Below, piece after piece: positions 1 through 8,171 of a DNA stretch of 64,000 nucleotides. Both the position numbers and the translations under genes were made by a program. Location: positions 134,211 to 198,210 of the forward strand of contig DHXR01000046.1 of assembly GCA_002413785.1 (NCBI GenBank). Direction: 5' to 3'. Position 1 is the stretch's first letter. Each line of letters begins with the position of its first letter. The notes below the pieces were generated by a model that searched no databases, was not told the origin of the DNA, and was given only the letters and a program-made list of their open reading frames with translations. This DNA is from Mucilaginibacter sp. UBA5151 (GTDB lineage: Bacteria > Bacteroidota > Bacteroidia > Sphingobacteriales > Sphingobacteriaceae).

Positions 1-394
1 ATGGAACATCTATCAATTTTGTTTTCCCTTTGATGGTGAGGTTAAACTGACCTGTATAATTATTGCCGCTTTTGTGTTTAAACGCTACCGACTTCAGGGT
101 AATCTTCGGGTAATGGGCCACGTCAAAGAAATCTTCTCCTTTCAAATGGTCGTCGCGACTTGAATTATCGGAATTTATAGAACCGGCATCAACCGAAGCG
201 CTGATGTTGCTCTCCGGCAAATCGGCAGGGTCAAATTTAACATCCACCTGTAAACCACCAAATGAGCCTTCAACACCGATGCCCATATTTTTTATTTTAA
301 ATGTAATAGCCGAACGGGTTACCGTGCTTGTTGCAAGGGTAAAGCCTGCTAAGGCAATCGTCAAGATAAGCAGGGGGACAATAATTTTCTTCAT
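1..394 (-). CDS. YceI family periplasmic lipid-binding-like protein (3' end outside window)
   Basis: The minus-strand frame opens at an ATG at 394 and runs off the left edge, so about 131 N-terminal residues are visible. Residues 1-22 are a signal peptide (MKKIIVPLLILTIALAGF). The mature part has the YceI pattern: a TVTRSAITFKIKNMGI start, then a stretch with DPADLPESNISASVDAGSIN, a conserved RDDHLKGEDFFDVAHYP segment, and TLKSV. YceI proteins are secreted lipocalin-like barrels that bind isoprenoid-type lipids; the exact role is unknown. About 100 bases separate it from the next gene on the same strand. The family call is firm; the biological role is not. Confidence 0.85.
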   Translation of the reverse strand, partial: MKKIIVPLLILTIALAGFTLATSTVTRSAITFKIKNMGIGVEGSFGGLQVDVKFDPADLPESNISASVDAGSINSDNSSRDDHLKGEDFFDVAHYPKITLKSVAFKHKSGNNYTGQFNLTIKGKTKLIDVP

Positions 395-498
395 CACACT
401 AAATAACGCAGTTTTTTTAAATATGGAAAGGTTCACAATTCATCTAATGTTTAAAAATAAACGGCGATGAAATGTGAACCAGTTAGGTAGATAACCTG

Positions 499-693
499 CT
501 AACGAAAACTTTTTGAATAATCGAGGATGTGGTGGATGGTTTGAAGTTTCGGGGTTTTCTCCAAAAGATTCAGATCAGCACGAAGCGAATAATAAAACAT
601 TAATTCGTCGCCTTCCAAATTCTCCTGTAATTCCTCGTTCACCTTAGCTTTGTTAGTAAGTAAATTTAAAGTTGTTGTAAAAGTTTCTTCCAT
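499..693 (-). CDS. small conserved hypothetical protein downstream of the ECF sigma gene
   Basis: This 64-residue soluble, acidic, helix-rich protein has no signal peptide or membrane segment. It lies 160 bases downstream of the ECF sigma factor gene on the same strand, and the spacer holds a hairpin-forming repeat. Leu/Glu-rich stretches (residues 20-45) suggest a helical bundle. I do not recognise a named domain. The codon use and reading frame look genuine, and the position behind a sigma factor would fit a small regulator, but nothing in the sequence proves that. Confidence 0.6.
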   Translation of the reverse strand: MEETFTTTLNLLTNKAKVNEELQENLEGDELMFYYSLRADLNLLEKTPKLQTIHHILDYSKSFR

Positions 694-785
694 ACGCTTT
701 TTTCTGTAATTGGTTTACAGATACTAACGACAGCATAATGAGAATATTTTATGAAGATGAAATTTTAATGAAATTTATTTTGAGG

Positions 786-859
786 GTAGAGATTGGAGAC
801 TGGAGATTAGAGATTAGTTATTTTGCCTAACCTCTAATCTCCAGTCTCTAACCTCTAAT
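786..859. repeat. degenerate short-word inverted repeat (locus A)
   Basis: Left arm is built from GAGATTGGAGACTGGAGATT-like words and the right arm from their complements (CTAATCTCCAGTCTCTAACC), with about 12 bases between. It can form a long imperfect hairpin. The right arm reaches into the stop codon of the ECF sigma gene, so the hairpin would sit directly at the end of that message and could act in termination or mRNA stability. Confidence 0.75.
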
Positions 860-1439
860 TTTTAAGGCTCATTTCCTTGCTCTGCATCATTTTACGCAGG
901 TTATTGAGGGCGTAACGCATACGGCCAAGGGCGGTATTGATGCTTACTTCGGTAATATCGGCAATTTCTTTAAAGCTCATATCCCCGAAATGGCGCATAA
1001 TTAATACTTCCTTTTGTTCGGCAGGCAATAAATGGATCAATGTTTTAAGGTCTTTATATGTTTGTTCGCGCACCATGCGGTCTTCGGTGCTTTCGTCATA
1101 ATTACCAATTACTTCAAAAATATCAAAGTCATCGCCGTTACTGATCATCGGGGCGCGTTTTTCACGGCGGAAATGGTCGATCACCAAATTATGGGCAATA
1201 CGGGTTACCCAGGGCAAAAACTTGCCTTCTTCGTTATATTTACCTGCCTTTAAGGTATTGATCACCTTTATAAAAGTATCCTGGAAAATATCCTCAGCAA
1301 GATATTCGTCTTTTACAAGCAAATAAATAGAAGTATAAATTTTTGATTGATAACGGCGTATCAGTTCAACCAATCCGGCTTCATCACCTGAGATATAATG
1401 ATGGATTAGATCCTGATCACTTTGCAATTGAAAATCCAT
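855..1439 (-). CDS. ECF-type RNA polymerase sigma-70 family factor
   Basis: A 194-residue protein with the two-domain ECF layout. Region 2 is at about residues 25-95, with AEDIFQDTFIKV and the WVTRIAHNLVIDHFRR core-binding and -10-recognition part. Region 4 is at about 135-185, with LPAEQKEVLIMRHF followed by the helix-turn-helix SFKEIADITEVSINTALGRM. It directs RNA polymerase to a specific regulon. No anti-sigma factor gene (membrane FecR/RskA type) is adjacent, which fits the Bacteroidota group of ECF factors that lack a linked anti-sigma. The start at 1439 matches the expected N-terminal length. Confidence 0.93.
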   Translation of the reverse strand: MDFQLQSDQDLIHHYISGDEAGLVELIRRYQSKIYTSIYLLVKDEYLAEDIFQDTFIKVINTLKAGKYNEEGKFLPWVTRIAHNLVIDHFRREKRAPMISNGDDFDIFEVIGNYDESTEDRMVREQTYKDLKTLIHLLPAEQKEVLIMRHFGDMSFKEIADITEVSINTALGRMRYALNNLRKMMQSKEMSLKN

Positions 1440-1686
1440 AGAAAAACCACTAAGTTTAATTAAAAAAATCTTTTAAGTAGAGTTTTATCTATAGCGCGTT
1501 TGTTAGGGGTAAAGAAATTTGTTATTTCAAATAAAGCAAATTATCATGTAAAAAACAAATAAAATTGGCCAGGTATGCATGCTGAAGGCGCAATTTAACA
1601 TTATTTAACATTATATTTTACAATACAAGCGACGCCAAATCGTTACAAATGCGTAATCGTAGGTGCTGTGCCGGTATATTTCCTGA

Positions 1687-3135
1687 TCAGAATTCGGCAT
1701 TCTTGGGAAACCTTGGGAATGGGATAACGTCCCTGATATTGCCCATTCCGGTAACAAAAAGCACCAAACGTTCAAAACCAAGGCCAAAACCGGCATGCGG
1801 GCAGGCCCCGAACCTCCGGGTATCTAAATACCACCACAATTCATCTTTGGGAATACCCATTTCATCCATGCGCTGTTCCAGTTTATCCAGGCGTTCTTCA
1901 CGCTGCGATCCGCCAACAATTTCACCAATACCCGGGAATAGTATGTCCATGGCGCGCACCGTTTCATGCCCGTTGGTATCGGGTTCGTTCTGGCGCATAT
2001 AAAAAGCTTTAATCTGTTTCGGGTAATCGGTTAATATCACCGGCTTTTTAAAGTGCTTTTCAACCAGGTAACGCTCATGCTCCGACTGTAAGTCGGTGCC
2101 CCAGCCTTCTATAGGGTATTGAAATTTCTTTTTCTTATTAGAGGTTGATTCTTTAAGAATATCAATAGCTTCGGTATAAGTTATGCGCTCAAAGTTGTTT
2201 CCAAGACAAAACTGTAGTTTTTCGAGCAGGCTCATTTCCGACCGTTCGTTTTGCGGCTTTTGCTTTTCTTCCTCTGTCAAACGCTGGGTTAAAAACTCAA
2301 TGTCTTCAGCGTTTTTCTCCAGCGCATATTTAATAACATATTTCAGCAGGGCTTCCGCCAGGTCCATGTTATCGTTAAGGTCGTAAAAAGCCATTTCGGG
2401 CTCAATCATCCAGAACTCCGCCAGGTGACGGGTGGTATTGGAGTTTTCGGCACGGAAAGTTGGCCCGAAAGTATAAATATCGCTCAGGGCCATCGCGCCA
2501 AGCTCCCCTTCCAGCTGACCGGAAACAGTAAGGTTGGTTGGCCTGCCGAAAAAGTCTTCTTTAAAGTCTATCTCGCCGTTTTCTCCTTTTGGAGGATTAG
2601 CCAGGTCGAAATTAGTTACATGGAATGTTTCACCGGCACCTTCAGCATCAGATGCCGTGATGATGGGCGTATGTAAATAAACAAAGCCTTTTTCCTGGAA
2701 AAACTGGTGAACAGCAAATGCCAGGCTGTTACGCACGCGAAAAATTGCACCGAACAAATTGGTACGGAAACGCAAATGGGCTTTCTCGCGCAAAAACTCC
2801 AGGGTTTGCTTTTTAGGCTGTAAAGGATATTGTTCGGGATCGCAATCGCCCAGTATTTCAATTTCCTTTGCTATTATTTCAACCTTTTGTCCTTGTCCTA
2901 AAGAGGGTATCAACTCCCCGGTAACACTAATAGCAGCGCCAAAGGTTATCCGTTTAAGCAGGCCGGGGTCAGTATTCTCAAAATCTACGACAATTTGTAT
3001 GTTGCCATTTGTGGAGCCATCATTCAAAGCAATAAAACGATTTTGACGAAATGCACGCACCCAACCTTTAACTGTTACCTCAATACCTGTTTGTTCGCTT
3101 TCCAGTAATGCTTTTATCTTTGTCCGCTGGCCCAT
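1687..3135 (-). CDS. asnS: asparagine-tRNA ligase
   Basis: Class IIb aminoacyl-tRNA synthetase charging tRNA-Asn with asparagine in the cytoplasm. The OB-fold anticodon-binding domain covers roughly residues 10-120 ([22 protein letters not shown]). The catalytic domain follows, with motif 2 ([22 protein letters not shown]) and motif 3 ([15 protein letters not shown]) near the C-terminus, which ends in [12 protein letters not shown], typical of AsnS. A longer frame opens at 3156, but a -7 box lies at 3154-3161, so transcription should begin inside those codons. I therefore place the start at 3135, which gives 482 residues, the usual length with the Bacteroidota insertion around residue 300. 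Confidence 0.97.
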   Translation of the reverse strand: MGQRTKIKALLESEQTGIEVTVKGWVRAFRQNRFIALNDGSTNGNIQIVVDFENTDPGLLKRITFGAAISVTGELIPSLGQGQKVEIIAKEIEILGDCDPEQYPLQPKKQTLEFLREKAHLRFRTNLFGAIFRVRNSLAFAVHQFFQEKGFVYLHTPIITASDAEGAGETFHVTNFDLANPPKGENGEIDFKEDFFGRPTNLTVSGQLEGELGAMALSDIYTFGPTFRAENSNTTRHLAEFWMIEPEMAFYDLNDNMDLAEALLKYVIKYALEKNAEDIEFLTQRLTEEEKQKPQNERSEMSLLEKLQFCLGNNFERITYTEAIDILKESTSNKKKKFQYPIEGWGTDLQSEHERYLVEKHFKKPVILTDYPKQIKAFYMRQNEPDTNGHETVRAMDILFPGIGEIVGGSQREERLDKLEQRMDEMGIPKDELWWYLDTRRFGACPHAGFGLGFERLVLFVTGMGNIRDVIPFPRFPKNAEF

Positions 3136-3153
3136 ATAAAATATTTTGAGGGG

Positions 3154-3185
3154 CAAAAATACGATTATTTGCCTGATTGTATAAA
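3154..3185 (-). promoter_or_regulatory. candidate Bacteroidota promoter for asnS
   Basis: Read on the minus strand there is a -7 element TATTTTTG (3154-3161) preceded after 20 bases by TTTA, close to the -33 consensus TTTG. It lies about 20 bases upstream of the chosen asnS start and decides between the two possible ATGs. Confidence 0.5.
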
Positions 3186-3233
3186 CCGGAATTTATAGAA
3201 TTAAAGTCCGGCATTGCAACGTTACAAATCTTC

Positions 3234-3241
3234 TATCTTTG
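3234..3241 (+). promoter_or_regulatory. -7 promoter element for the ABC ATPase gene
   Basis: TATCTTTG fits the Bacteroidota -7 consensus TAnnTTTG exactly. The ATG of the ABC ATPase begins only seven bases downstream, so the transcript should be leaderless or nearly so. The -33 element is weak (ATTG at 3213-3216). Together with the asnS promoter this makes 3136-3247 a divergent promoter region. Confidence 0.5.
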
Positions 3242-3247
3242 CCTTTC

Positions 3248-4243
3248 ATGGCAACACCTTTTTTGCAGGCAATTTCAGTAAGTAAAACCTATCCCGGAGC
3301 GCTGGTTTCCGGTATTCAAAAAACAGATATAACCATAAACAAGGGCGGTATCACCGCGATAATTGGTGAGAGCGGCAGCGGGAAAAGCACTTTGTTAAAA
3401 TTGCTTTTCGGCCTGCTTTCGCCTGATACCGGCGAGGTACAATTCAAAGGAGAACGCATCCGGGGGCCGGCAGAAAAACTCATACCCGGTCATGAGGCCA
3501 TGAAAATGGTTACCCAGCAAACCGACGACCTGAATTTATATGCCAAAGTGTGGGACAATATCGCCTCTATGCTGCCGCATAATGATCTAAAAGCCAAGCA
3601 GGAGAAAACCGAAAAAATGCTCAGGCAGCTTAAAATGACTCCGCTGGCAGATAAGCGCGTGGTTGATTTGAGCGGGGGCGAAAAACAACGGGTTGCTATT
3701 GCAAGGGCTTTAATTGTTAATCCTGAAATACTTTTATTGGATGAGCCTTTTAACCAGGTGGATACCTCTTTTCGTGAAGGGCTGCAGCATGATATCAGGC
3801 AAATTGTAAAAGAAACCGGTTTAACCGTGATCATTGTATCGCACGATCCGGCGGAAGTACTTTCGATGGCTGATGAATTGCTTGTGTTGAAAAATGGTGA
3901 AATTTTAGAATCTGGCGATCCGAAAACAATGTACCGGAAGCCTAAGCATTTATACACCGCAAAATTGCTCACCAATTGCACTGTATTAACCTGTGCAGAA
4001 GCCAAAATTTGCGGATTGAAAACCAAAACAGACCACATTGTGATATATCCCGAATGGGTAGAAACTGTAAAAACATGGACCAGAAACGACTGGGAAATAA
4101 AACAGGTGCTTTTTAAAGGCTGTTATGAAGACCTGATTGTTGAACGCAAAGGAATAACTATCCGCGTGCTGAACGACCAGTTTGGCAAATACGTTGAGGG
4201 CAACAAAGTAAACCTGAAGCTGAACAGGTGGCTGGAGTATTGA
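3248..4243 (+). CDS. ABC transporter ATP-binding protein with C-terminal TOBE-like domain
   Basis: A 331-residue nucleotide-binding subunit. Walker A is GESGSGKST (about residue 40), followed by a Q-loop (VTQQTDDLNLYAKV), the signature LSGGEKQRVAIARAL and Walker B LLLDEPF. The last 80-90 residues form a beta-rich extension resembling the TOBE domain of importer ATPases (Fe3+, polyamine or molybdate type). A TTG-initiated extension at 3239 is possible but the ATG at 3248 sits right behind the -7 box. No permease or binding protein lies nearby, so it is an orphan ATPase whose substrate cannot be told. It could alternatively work with permeases encoded elsewhere. Confidence 0.85.
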   Translation: MATPFLQAISVSKTYPGALVSGIQKTDITINKGGITAIIGESGSGKSTLLKLLFGLLSPDTGEVQFKGERIRGPAEKLIPGHEAMKMVTQQTDDLNLYAKVWDNIASMLPHNDLKAKQEKTEKMLRQLKMTPLADKRVVDLSGGEKQRVAIARALIVNPEILLLDEPFNQVDTSFREGLQHDIRQIVKETGLTVIIVSHDPAEVLSMADELLVLKNGEILESGDPKTMYRKPKHLYTAKLLTNCTVLTCAEAKICGLKTKTDHIVIYPEWVETVKTWTRNDWEIKQVLFKGCYEDLIVERKGITIRVLNDQFGKYVEGNKVNLKLNRWLEY

Positions 4244-4343
4244 TGCGTGAATGTGCCAGTTTCTGCCTCGTGCAAGCCCAAGCCCCCTCTAAACGGCGCA
4301 GCCCTCATGAACACCCATGAGAACAAACACCTCGTGAATAATC

Positions 4344-4513
4344 TCCCCCGGTAGTAATGCCACTAACTTAAGTTATTTAATGTCGAATAATGAATTTCGA
4401 ATATTGAATAATGAAGGGTAAAAGTTCGAAATTGGACATTCGAAATTCATTATTCGATATTAACCCGCCACACATTTTTATTCTAAGTTAGTGACATTAC
4501 CCCCGGTAGGGGA
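4344..4513. repeat. 150-bp composite inverted repeat (locus B)
   Basis: The outer arms are GTAATGCCACTAACTTA (4354-4370) and its near-perfect complement at 4484-4500, flanked by CCCCGGTAG-type bases on both sides. The interior holds short-word repeats (GAATAATGAATTTCGAATATT and complementary forms), themselves an imperfect hairpin. It fills the spacer between the convergent ABC ATPase and E1 genes. Bases 4244-4343 also hold a small hairpin built on the word AACACCCATGAG. No ORF was seen in 4244-4543. Confidence 0.75.
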
Positions 4514-4543
4514 GACTTGAAAAAATGACCCAATGACCAATGC

Positions 4544-6520
4544 CTAATACCCCAAAAGCTTCTCCATCACTTCCTCTAATCGCGATTTTGCCAAAAACTG
4601 GTCCTCCAATGCTTTATCCATAGGGATAGCTGTATCCAGGCTGGCACAGCGCATAACGGGTGCGTCGAGTTTTTTGAAGCAATGTTCGGCAATATGGGCT
4701 GCTATTTCGCTGCCGAAGCCGCCGGTTAGGGTGTCTTCATGCAAAATAAGTGCACGGCCGGTTTTGTTGACACTTTGCTCTACTGCTTTTTTGTCCCAGG
4801 GCTGCAGGCTGCGCAGGTCGATGATCTCGATGGGCAGGTCGGGGTGTTTGGCGGCATATTGTATGGCCCAATGTACGCCAAGCCCGTAGGTAATAATGCT
4901 GGCAAGGGTGCCCTGTTGTATAACTTTGGCTTTGCCTATCTCAACATAATAATCGCCTTCGGGTACCTCGCCGCTGTTGCTGCGGTACAGGTATTTGTGC
5001 TCAAAATACATCACCGGGTTAGGATCGTCAATGGCGGCCATCAGCAGGCCCTTGGCGTCATCCGGGAATGCCGGATAAACCACCTTCAGTCCCGGCGTTT
5101 TGGTGAACCAGGCTTCGTTGCTTTGCGAATGGAATGGTCCCGCGCCGGTACCGGCGCCCGCAGGCATGCGGATCACCACATCAACCGGCTGTTCCCAGCG
5201 GTAATGTGTTTTTGCAAGGTTGTTTACCACCTGGTTAAAACCACTGCTAACAAAATCGGCGAACTGCATTTCCATTACCGCTTTGTAACCGTTAAGGGCA
5301 AGCCCCATCGCCGCACCAACAATCCCCGACTCGCAAACGGGCGTATTGCGTACCCTGGCCTTGCCAAATTCTTCCACAAAGCCCTGCGTTATTTTAAACG
5401 CCCCGCCATATTCGGCAATATCCTGCCCCATCAGCACCAGGTTATCAAACTTGCGCATGCTCTGCCACAGGGCATCGCTGATGGCGTCGATGTAACGTCT
5501 TGTTGTTGTAGTGTTGGAAGGTTGTAATGCTGGAATGTTGTGTACCCTGTACATATCCTGCATTTCCGTTTCCGGATTAGGGATAATGTCGGGTTCGCTG
5601 AAAGCTTTTTCAATTTCGGCTTCTATCTGCGCGTTAAATTCCTGGCGCATCTGTGGCAGCCATTCGGGGCGCAGCACCTTCTCCTCCAGTAAATAGCTTT
5701 CAAAATTGGTTAAGGGATCTTTTTCTTTCCAAAAATCAAACAGGTATTGCGGCACATATTTAGTGCCCGATGCTTCTTCGTGCCCCCGCATCCTGAACGT
5801 CATACATTCCACCAATACCGGGCGGGGCTTTTGACGCATGGCGGTGGCTATCCCGTTAATGGTATGATACACTTCCAGCAGGTTATTGCCATCGATGCGC
5901 CGGCCTTCCATACCATACCCAATAGCTTTATCTACTAAAAACCGCGCCTTATATTGTTCGGCAACGGGGGTTGACAGCCCGTAGCCGTTGTTTTCTATCA
6001 AAAATATCACAGGGAGGTTCCATACGGCGGCAATGTTTAAAGCCTCGTGGAAATCGCCCTCACTCGTACCGCCTTCGCCGGTAAATACCAGGGTGGCTTT
6101 ATTCCGCCGGCTCAAAACATCAGCCAGAGCAATACCATCCGCTAAAGCGAGTTGTGGCCCCAGGTGTGAGATCATGCCAATGATCTTGTACTCCTGCGTA
6201 CCGAAATGGAAGGACCTGTCGCGTCCCTTTGTAAAGCCGGATGCTTTACCCTGCCATTGTGCCATCAGCCTTGATAAAGGGATGTCACGGGCGGTAAAAA
6301 CACCCAGGTTGCGGTGCATGGGCAGGATGTATTCGTCGCTGTTCATGGCCATGGTACTGCCTATGGCAATGGCTTCCTGACCGATCCCCGAAAACCATTT
6401 GCCTATGCGTCCCTGCCTTAAAAGGATCAGCATTTTCTCTTCAACCAGGCGCGGCCACAGTAACTTTTTGTAAAATTCAATAAGCTGGTTATTACTTAAG
6501 TTTTTCCGGTCGAAAATCAT
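4544..6520 (-). CDS. 2-oxo acid dehydrogenase E1, fused alpha and beta subunits
   Basis: A 658-residue thiamine-diphosphate enzyme that decarboxylates a 2-oxo acid and passes the acyl group to lipoyl-E2. Residues 1-320 are the alpha part, with the ThDP motif GEGGTSEGDFHEA...ENNGYG and the phosphorylation-loop-like GHFHFG/RDRSFHFG area. Residues 345-658 are the beta part (LMGQDIAEYGGAFKITQG, TPVCESGIVGAAMGLAL, QFADF). Such alpha/beta fusions are common in Bacteroidota; the substrate may be branched-chain 2-oxo acids or pyruvate. E2 and E3 genes are not adjacent. The linker (residues 327-341, HNIPALQPSNTTTTR) is encoded by a short-word DNA repeat. Confidence 0.93.
   Translation of the reverse strand: MIFDRKNLSNNQLIEFYKKLLWPRLVEEKMLILLRQGRIGKWFSGIGQEAIAIGSTMAMNSDEYILPMHRNLGVFTARDIPLSRLMAQWQGKASGFTKGRDRSFHFGTQEYKIIGMISHLGPQLALADGIALADVLSRRNKATLVFTGEGGTSEGDFHEALNIAAVWNLPVIFLIENNGYGLSTPVAEQYKARFLVDKAIGYGMEGRRIDGNNLLEVYHTINGIATAMRQKPRPVLVECMTFRMRGHEEASGTKYVPQYLFDFWKEKDPLTNFESYLLEEKVLRPEWLPQMRQEFNAQIEAEIEKAFSEPDIIPNPETEMQDMYRVHNIPALQPSNTTTTRRYIDAISDALWQSMRKFDNLVLMGQDIAEYGGAFKITQGFVEEFGKARVRNTPVCESGIVGAAMGLALNGYKAVMEMQFADFVSSGFNQVVNNLAKTHYRWEQPVDVVIRMPAGAGTGAGPFHSQSNEAWFTKTPGLKVVYPAFPDDAKGLLMAAIDDPNPVMYFEHKYLYRSNSGEVPEGDYYVEIGKAKVIQQGTLASIITYGLGVHWAIQYAAKHPDLPIEIIDLRSLQPWDKKAVEQSVNKTGRALILHEDTLTGGFGSEIAAHIAEHCFKKLDAPVMRCASLDTAIPMDKALEDQFLAKSRLEEVMEKLLGY
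5497..5541. repeat. short-word repeat translated in frame in the E1 linker
   Basis: On the coding strand the stretch is made of ACAACATTCCAGCATTACAA-like words, the same style as the spacer repeats. It encodes residues 327-341 between the alpha and beta domains of E1 without breaking the frame. Confidence 0.6.
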
Positions 6521-6540
6521 GCAGCAAAACTACATAAATT

Positions 6541-6725
6541 GTTTATTGGTTCACTATGGTTCATTGGTTCACTGGTTCATTTGTTCATTGGTAAATAGTT
6601 TGTGATAGGTTTCATTGCTATTAAACAAATTAATAAATTGCCGCCTTATAATTGTTGATTGAGCCATGCGTTTATAGGTGATGACACCCATGAACTAATG
6701 AGCCAGTGAACTAATGAACGTTGCT
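6541..6725. repeat. GGTTCATTGGTTCA short-word repeat pair (locus C)
   Basis: Left cluster 6548-6592 repeats GGTTCACTATGGTTCATTGG-type words; right cluster 6686-6718 carries the complement (ATGAACTAATGAGCCAGTGA). The two can pair as the arms of a hairpin with a loop of about 90 bases. It occupies the divergent spacer between E1 and the DUF4198 gene. Confidence 0.7.
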
Positions 6726-6728
6726 CCG

Positions 6729-7589
6729 ATGAACAAAAAGAAAACACCCCTGATTTTATTGATCCTTGCCGCGGCAATTGGACTTGCGGCTACCACACAT
6801 GATTATTTCCTGCTGCCCGAAAACTTTTTTATGCATAAGGGCAATAAGCTCAATTTGCATCTTTTAGGTGGCGATGTTTTTACTAAACAGGAAGAGATCG
6901 GCTACCAGGCCAGCAAAACATCCTCGTTTATGCTTTACCAGGGGAAAAAGAAAATCGACCTGATAAAAGTCGCCAAAGACAGTGCGGCACCCGTAATTAC
7001 CTATACCATGGTTAATTCAGGTCAGGGTTTAATAGATATGACCAGGGCAACTGAGTTTGTGGATGCTTCGCGCGACAGCTATGCCGATTATTTATCGCAG
7101 GCGGGCCTTGACAAGCTGGCCGAAAAGGTGAAAAGCGGCAACCAGTTCAGGATAAAGGAAAAATATACCCGTTATATGAAAACCTTGTTTTCTGTTGATG
7201 ACCACGATGGGGGTGTATATGATAAGGACCTGAATGATGTTTATGAAATCATTTTGAAGGACAACCCTTACAATAAAAAGTATGGTGAAGACATGTCGGC
7301 CATTATAAAGTTTAAGGGCAAACCTGAAAGCGGCGCATCGGTCAATCTGTATATTAAATCGATAGGCGGGAATGTTTACAGCCAAAATCTTACCGCGGAT
7401 AAGAAAGGTGAAGTAACCTTTACTATGAGCCGTGAAGGCATTTACATGCTGAGAAGCACACTGATTGAGCCAACAAAGGATAAAAATGCCGATTTTGAAA
7501 GCTGGTGGGCCTCCTACACATTTCCATTCAGCAGTTCAGATGAAGTGCCGAACACTTATAAGGAATTCGGGTTCGGGAATGTACATTAA
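6729..7589 (+). CDS. DUF4198 domain-containing exported protein
   Basis: A 286-residue secreted protein. Residues 1-22 are a signal peptide (KKTPLILLILAAAIGLAAT). Next comes the DUF4198 hallmark THDYFLLPENFFMHKGNKLNLHLLGGD, then a beta-sandwich-like region and a C-terminal segment with YMLRSTLIEPTKD. DUF4198 proteins resemble nickel/cobalt-uptake-associated periplasmic proteins, but the function is not established. An ATG at 6714 is in frame, yet it lies inside the locus C repeat; the ATG at 6729 directly precedes the Lys-rich signal peptide and is preferred. It is isolated on its strand. Confidence 0.8.
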   Translation: MNKKKTPLILLILAAAIGLAATTHDYFLLPENFFMHKGNKLNLHLLGGDVFTKQEEIGYQASKTSSFMLYQGKKKIDLIKVAKDSAAPVITYTMVNSGQGLIDMTRATEFVDASRDSYADYLSQAGLDKLAEKVKSGNQFRIKEKYTRYMKTLFSVDDHDGGVYDKDLNDVYEIILKDNPYNKKYGEDMSAIIKFKGKPESGASVNLYIKSIGGNVYSQNLTADKKGEVTFTMSREGIYMLRSTLIEPTKDKNADFESWWASYTFPFSSSDEVPNTYKEFGFGNVH

Positions 7590-7729
7590 TTGATCCCGGA
7601 ATTTGTATGCGGCAGCATGAGCGCGGGAAAATGCTGAGCAGCAAAATCAGTTAAATTCTAAAAAAAAGGGTGTCATGGTGCGGCCTGACCAGGGCAAACC
7701 TTGGAAAAAATCGTGATGACGTTGTTTTA

Positions 7730-7854
7730 TTCATTGCCGTTGGCTTCAGCCAACGGATACAGAGGCGATGGTCAAAGGCTTTAGCCGCATAATTTAGGCT
7801 AAAGCCAGATTATCCTGATTATGTCTTCCGTCTGCTAAAGCAGACGGCAATGAA
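7730..7854. repeat. nested palindromic intergenic repeat
   Basis: The outer words TTCATTGCCGT (7730-7740) and ACGGCAATGAA (7844-7854) are complementary. Each flanks its own palindrome: GTTGGCTTCAGCCAAC on the left, and a CCGTCTGCTAAAGCAGACGG-type hairpin on the right. A third hairpin (GGCTTTAGCC...GGCTAAAGCC, 7778-7807) lies between. Bases 7969-8000 carry a separate well-known style of repeat, the complement of TGTCATTGCGGGCGCAGC. The rest of 7590-8048 holds nothing recognisable. Confidence 0.75.
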
Positions 7855-8048
7855 TTATATCTCCTTGTATCGCATTGATAATCAACAGATTACAAGCGCG
7901 TCATTATAAGGCACTCGAACCATGAGCGCAAAGGCACAACGCCAATGCATTAACGTCTGCCTGTCAGCGACGGGATTGCCGCGCTGCGCCCGCAATGACA
8001 TTTTTGTTAGTTTCCCCCTAATCCCCAAAAAATACCGTACCTTAACCC

Positions 8049-8171
8049 ATGCCTTTTCTCCAGCAATTTATTGATAAAATTACCCGGCTTAGGCGTGGAG
8101 GTGGAATCCTTGATTCGGAGGCCCTGAAAGTTTACCCGGATAATTGGCTAACTGTGGCAACCTGCTTATAA
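8049..8171 (+). pseudogene. apparent 5' fragment of a truncated gene at the island edge
   Basis: An ATG at 8049 opens a 40-codon frame (MPFLQQFIDKITRLRRGG...) with protein-like composition up to about residue 33. It then runs into the last codons of the res gene on the opposite strand and stops at 8171. The simplest reading is the first third of a resident gene cut off when the restriction island was inserted. I could not find the remainder at the other end of the island. It might instead be a chance ORF. Confidence 0.3.

Noticed and set aside
3490..4038. 182-codon minus-strand ORF opposite the ABC ATPase
   Set aside because: Shadow frame of a conserved ATPase gene; no recognisable protein features.
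4739..5527. 262-codon plus-strand ORF opposite the E1 gene
   Set aside because: It is the antisense shadow of a well-conserved enzyme, with no recognisable domain.
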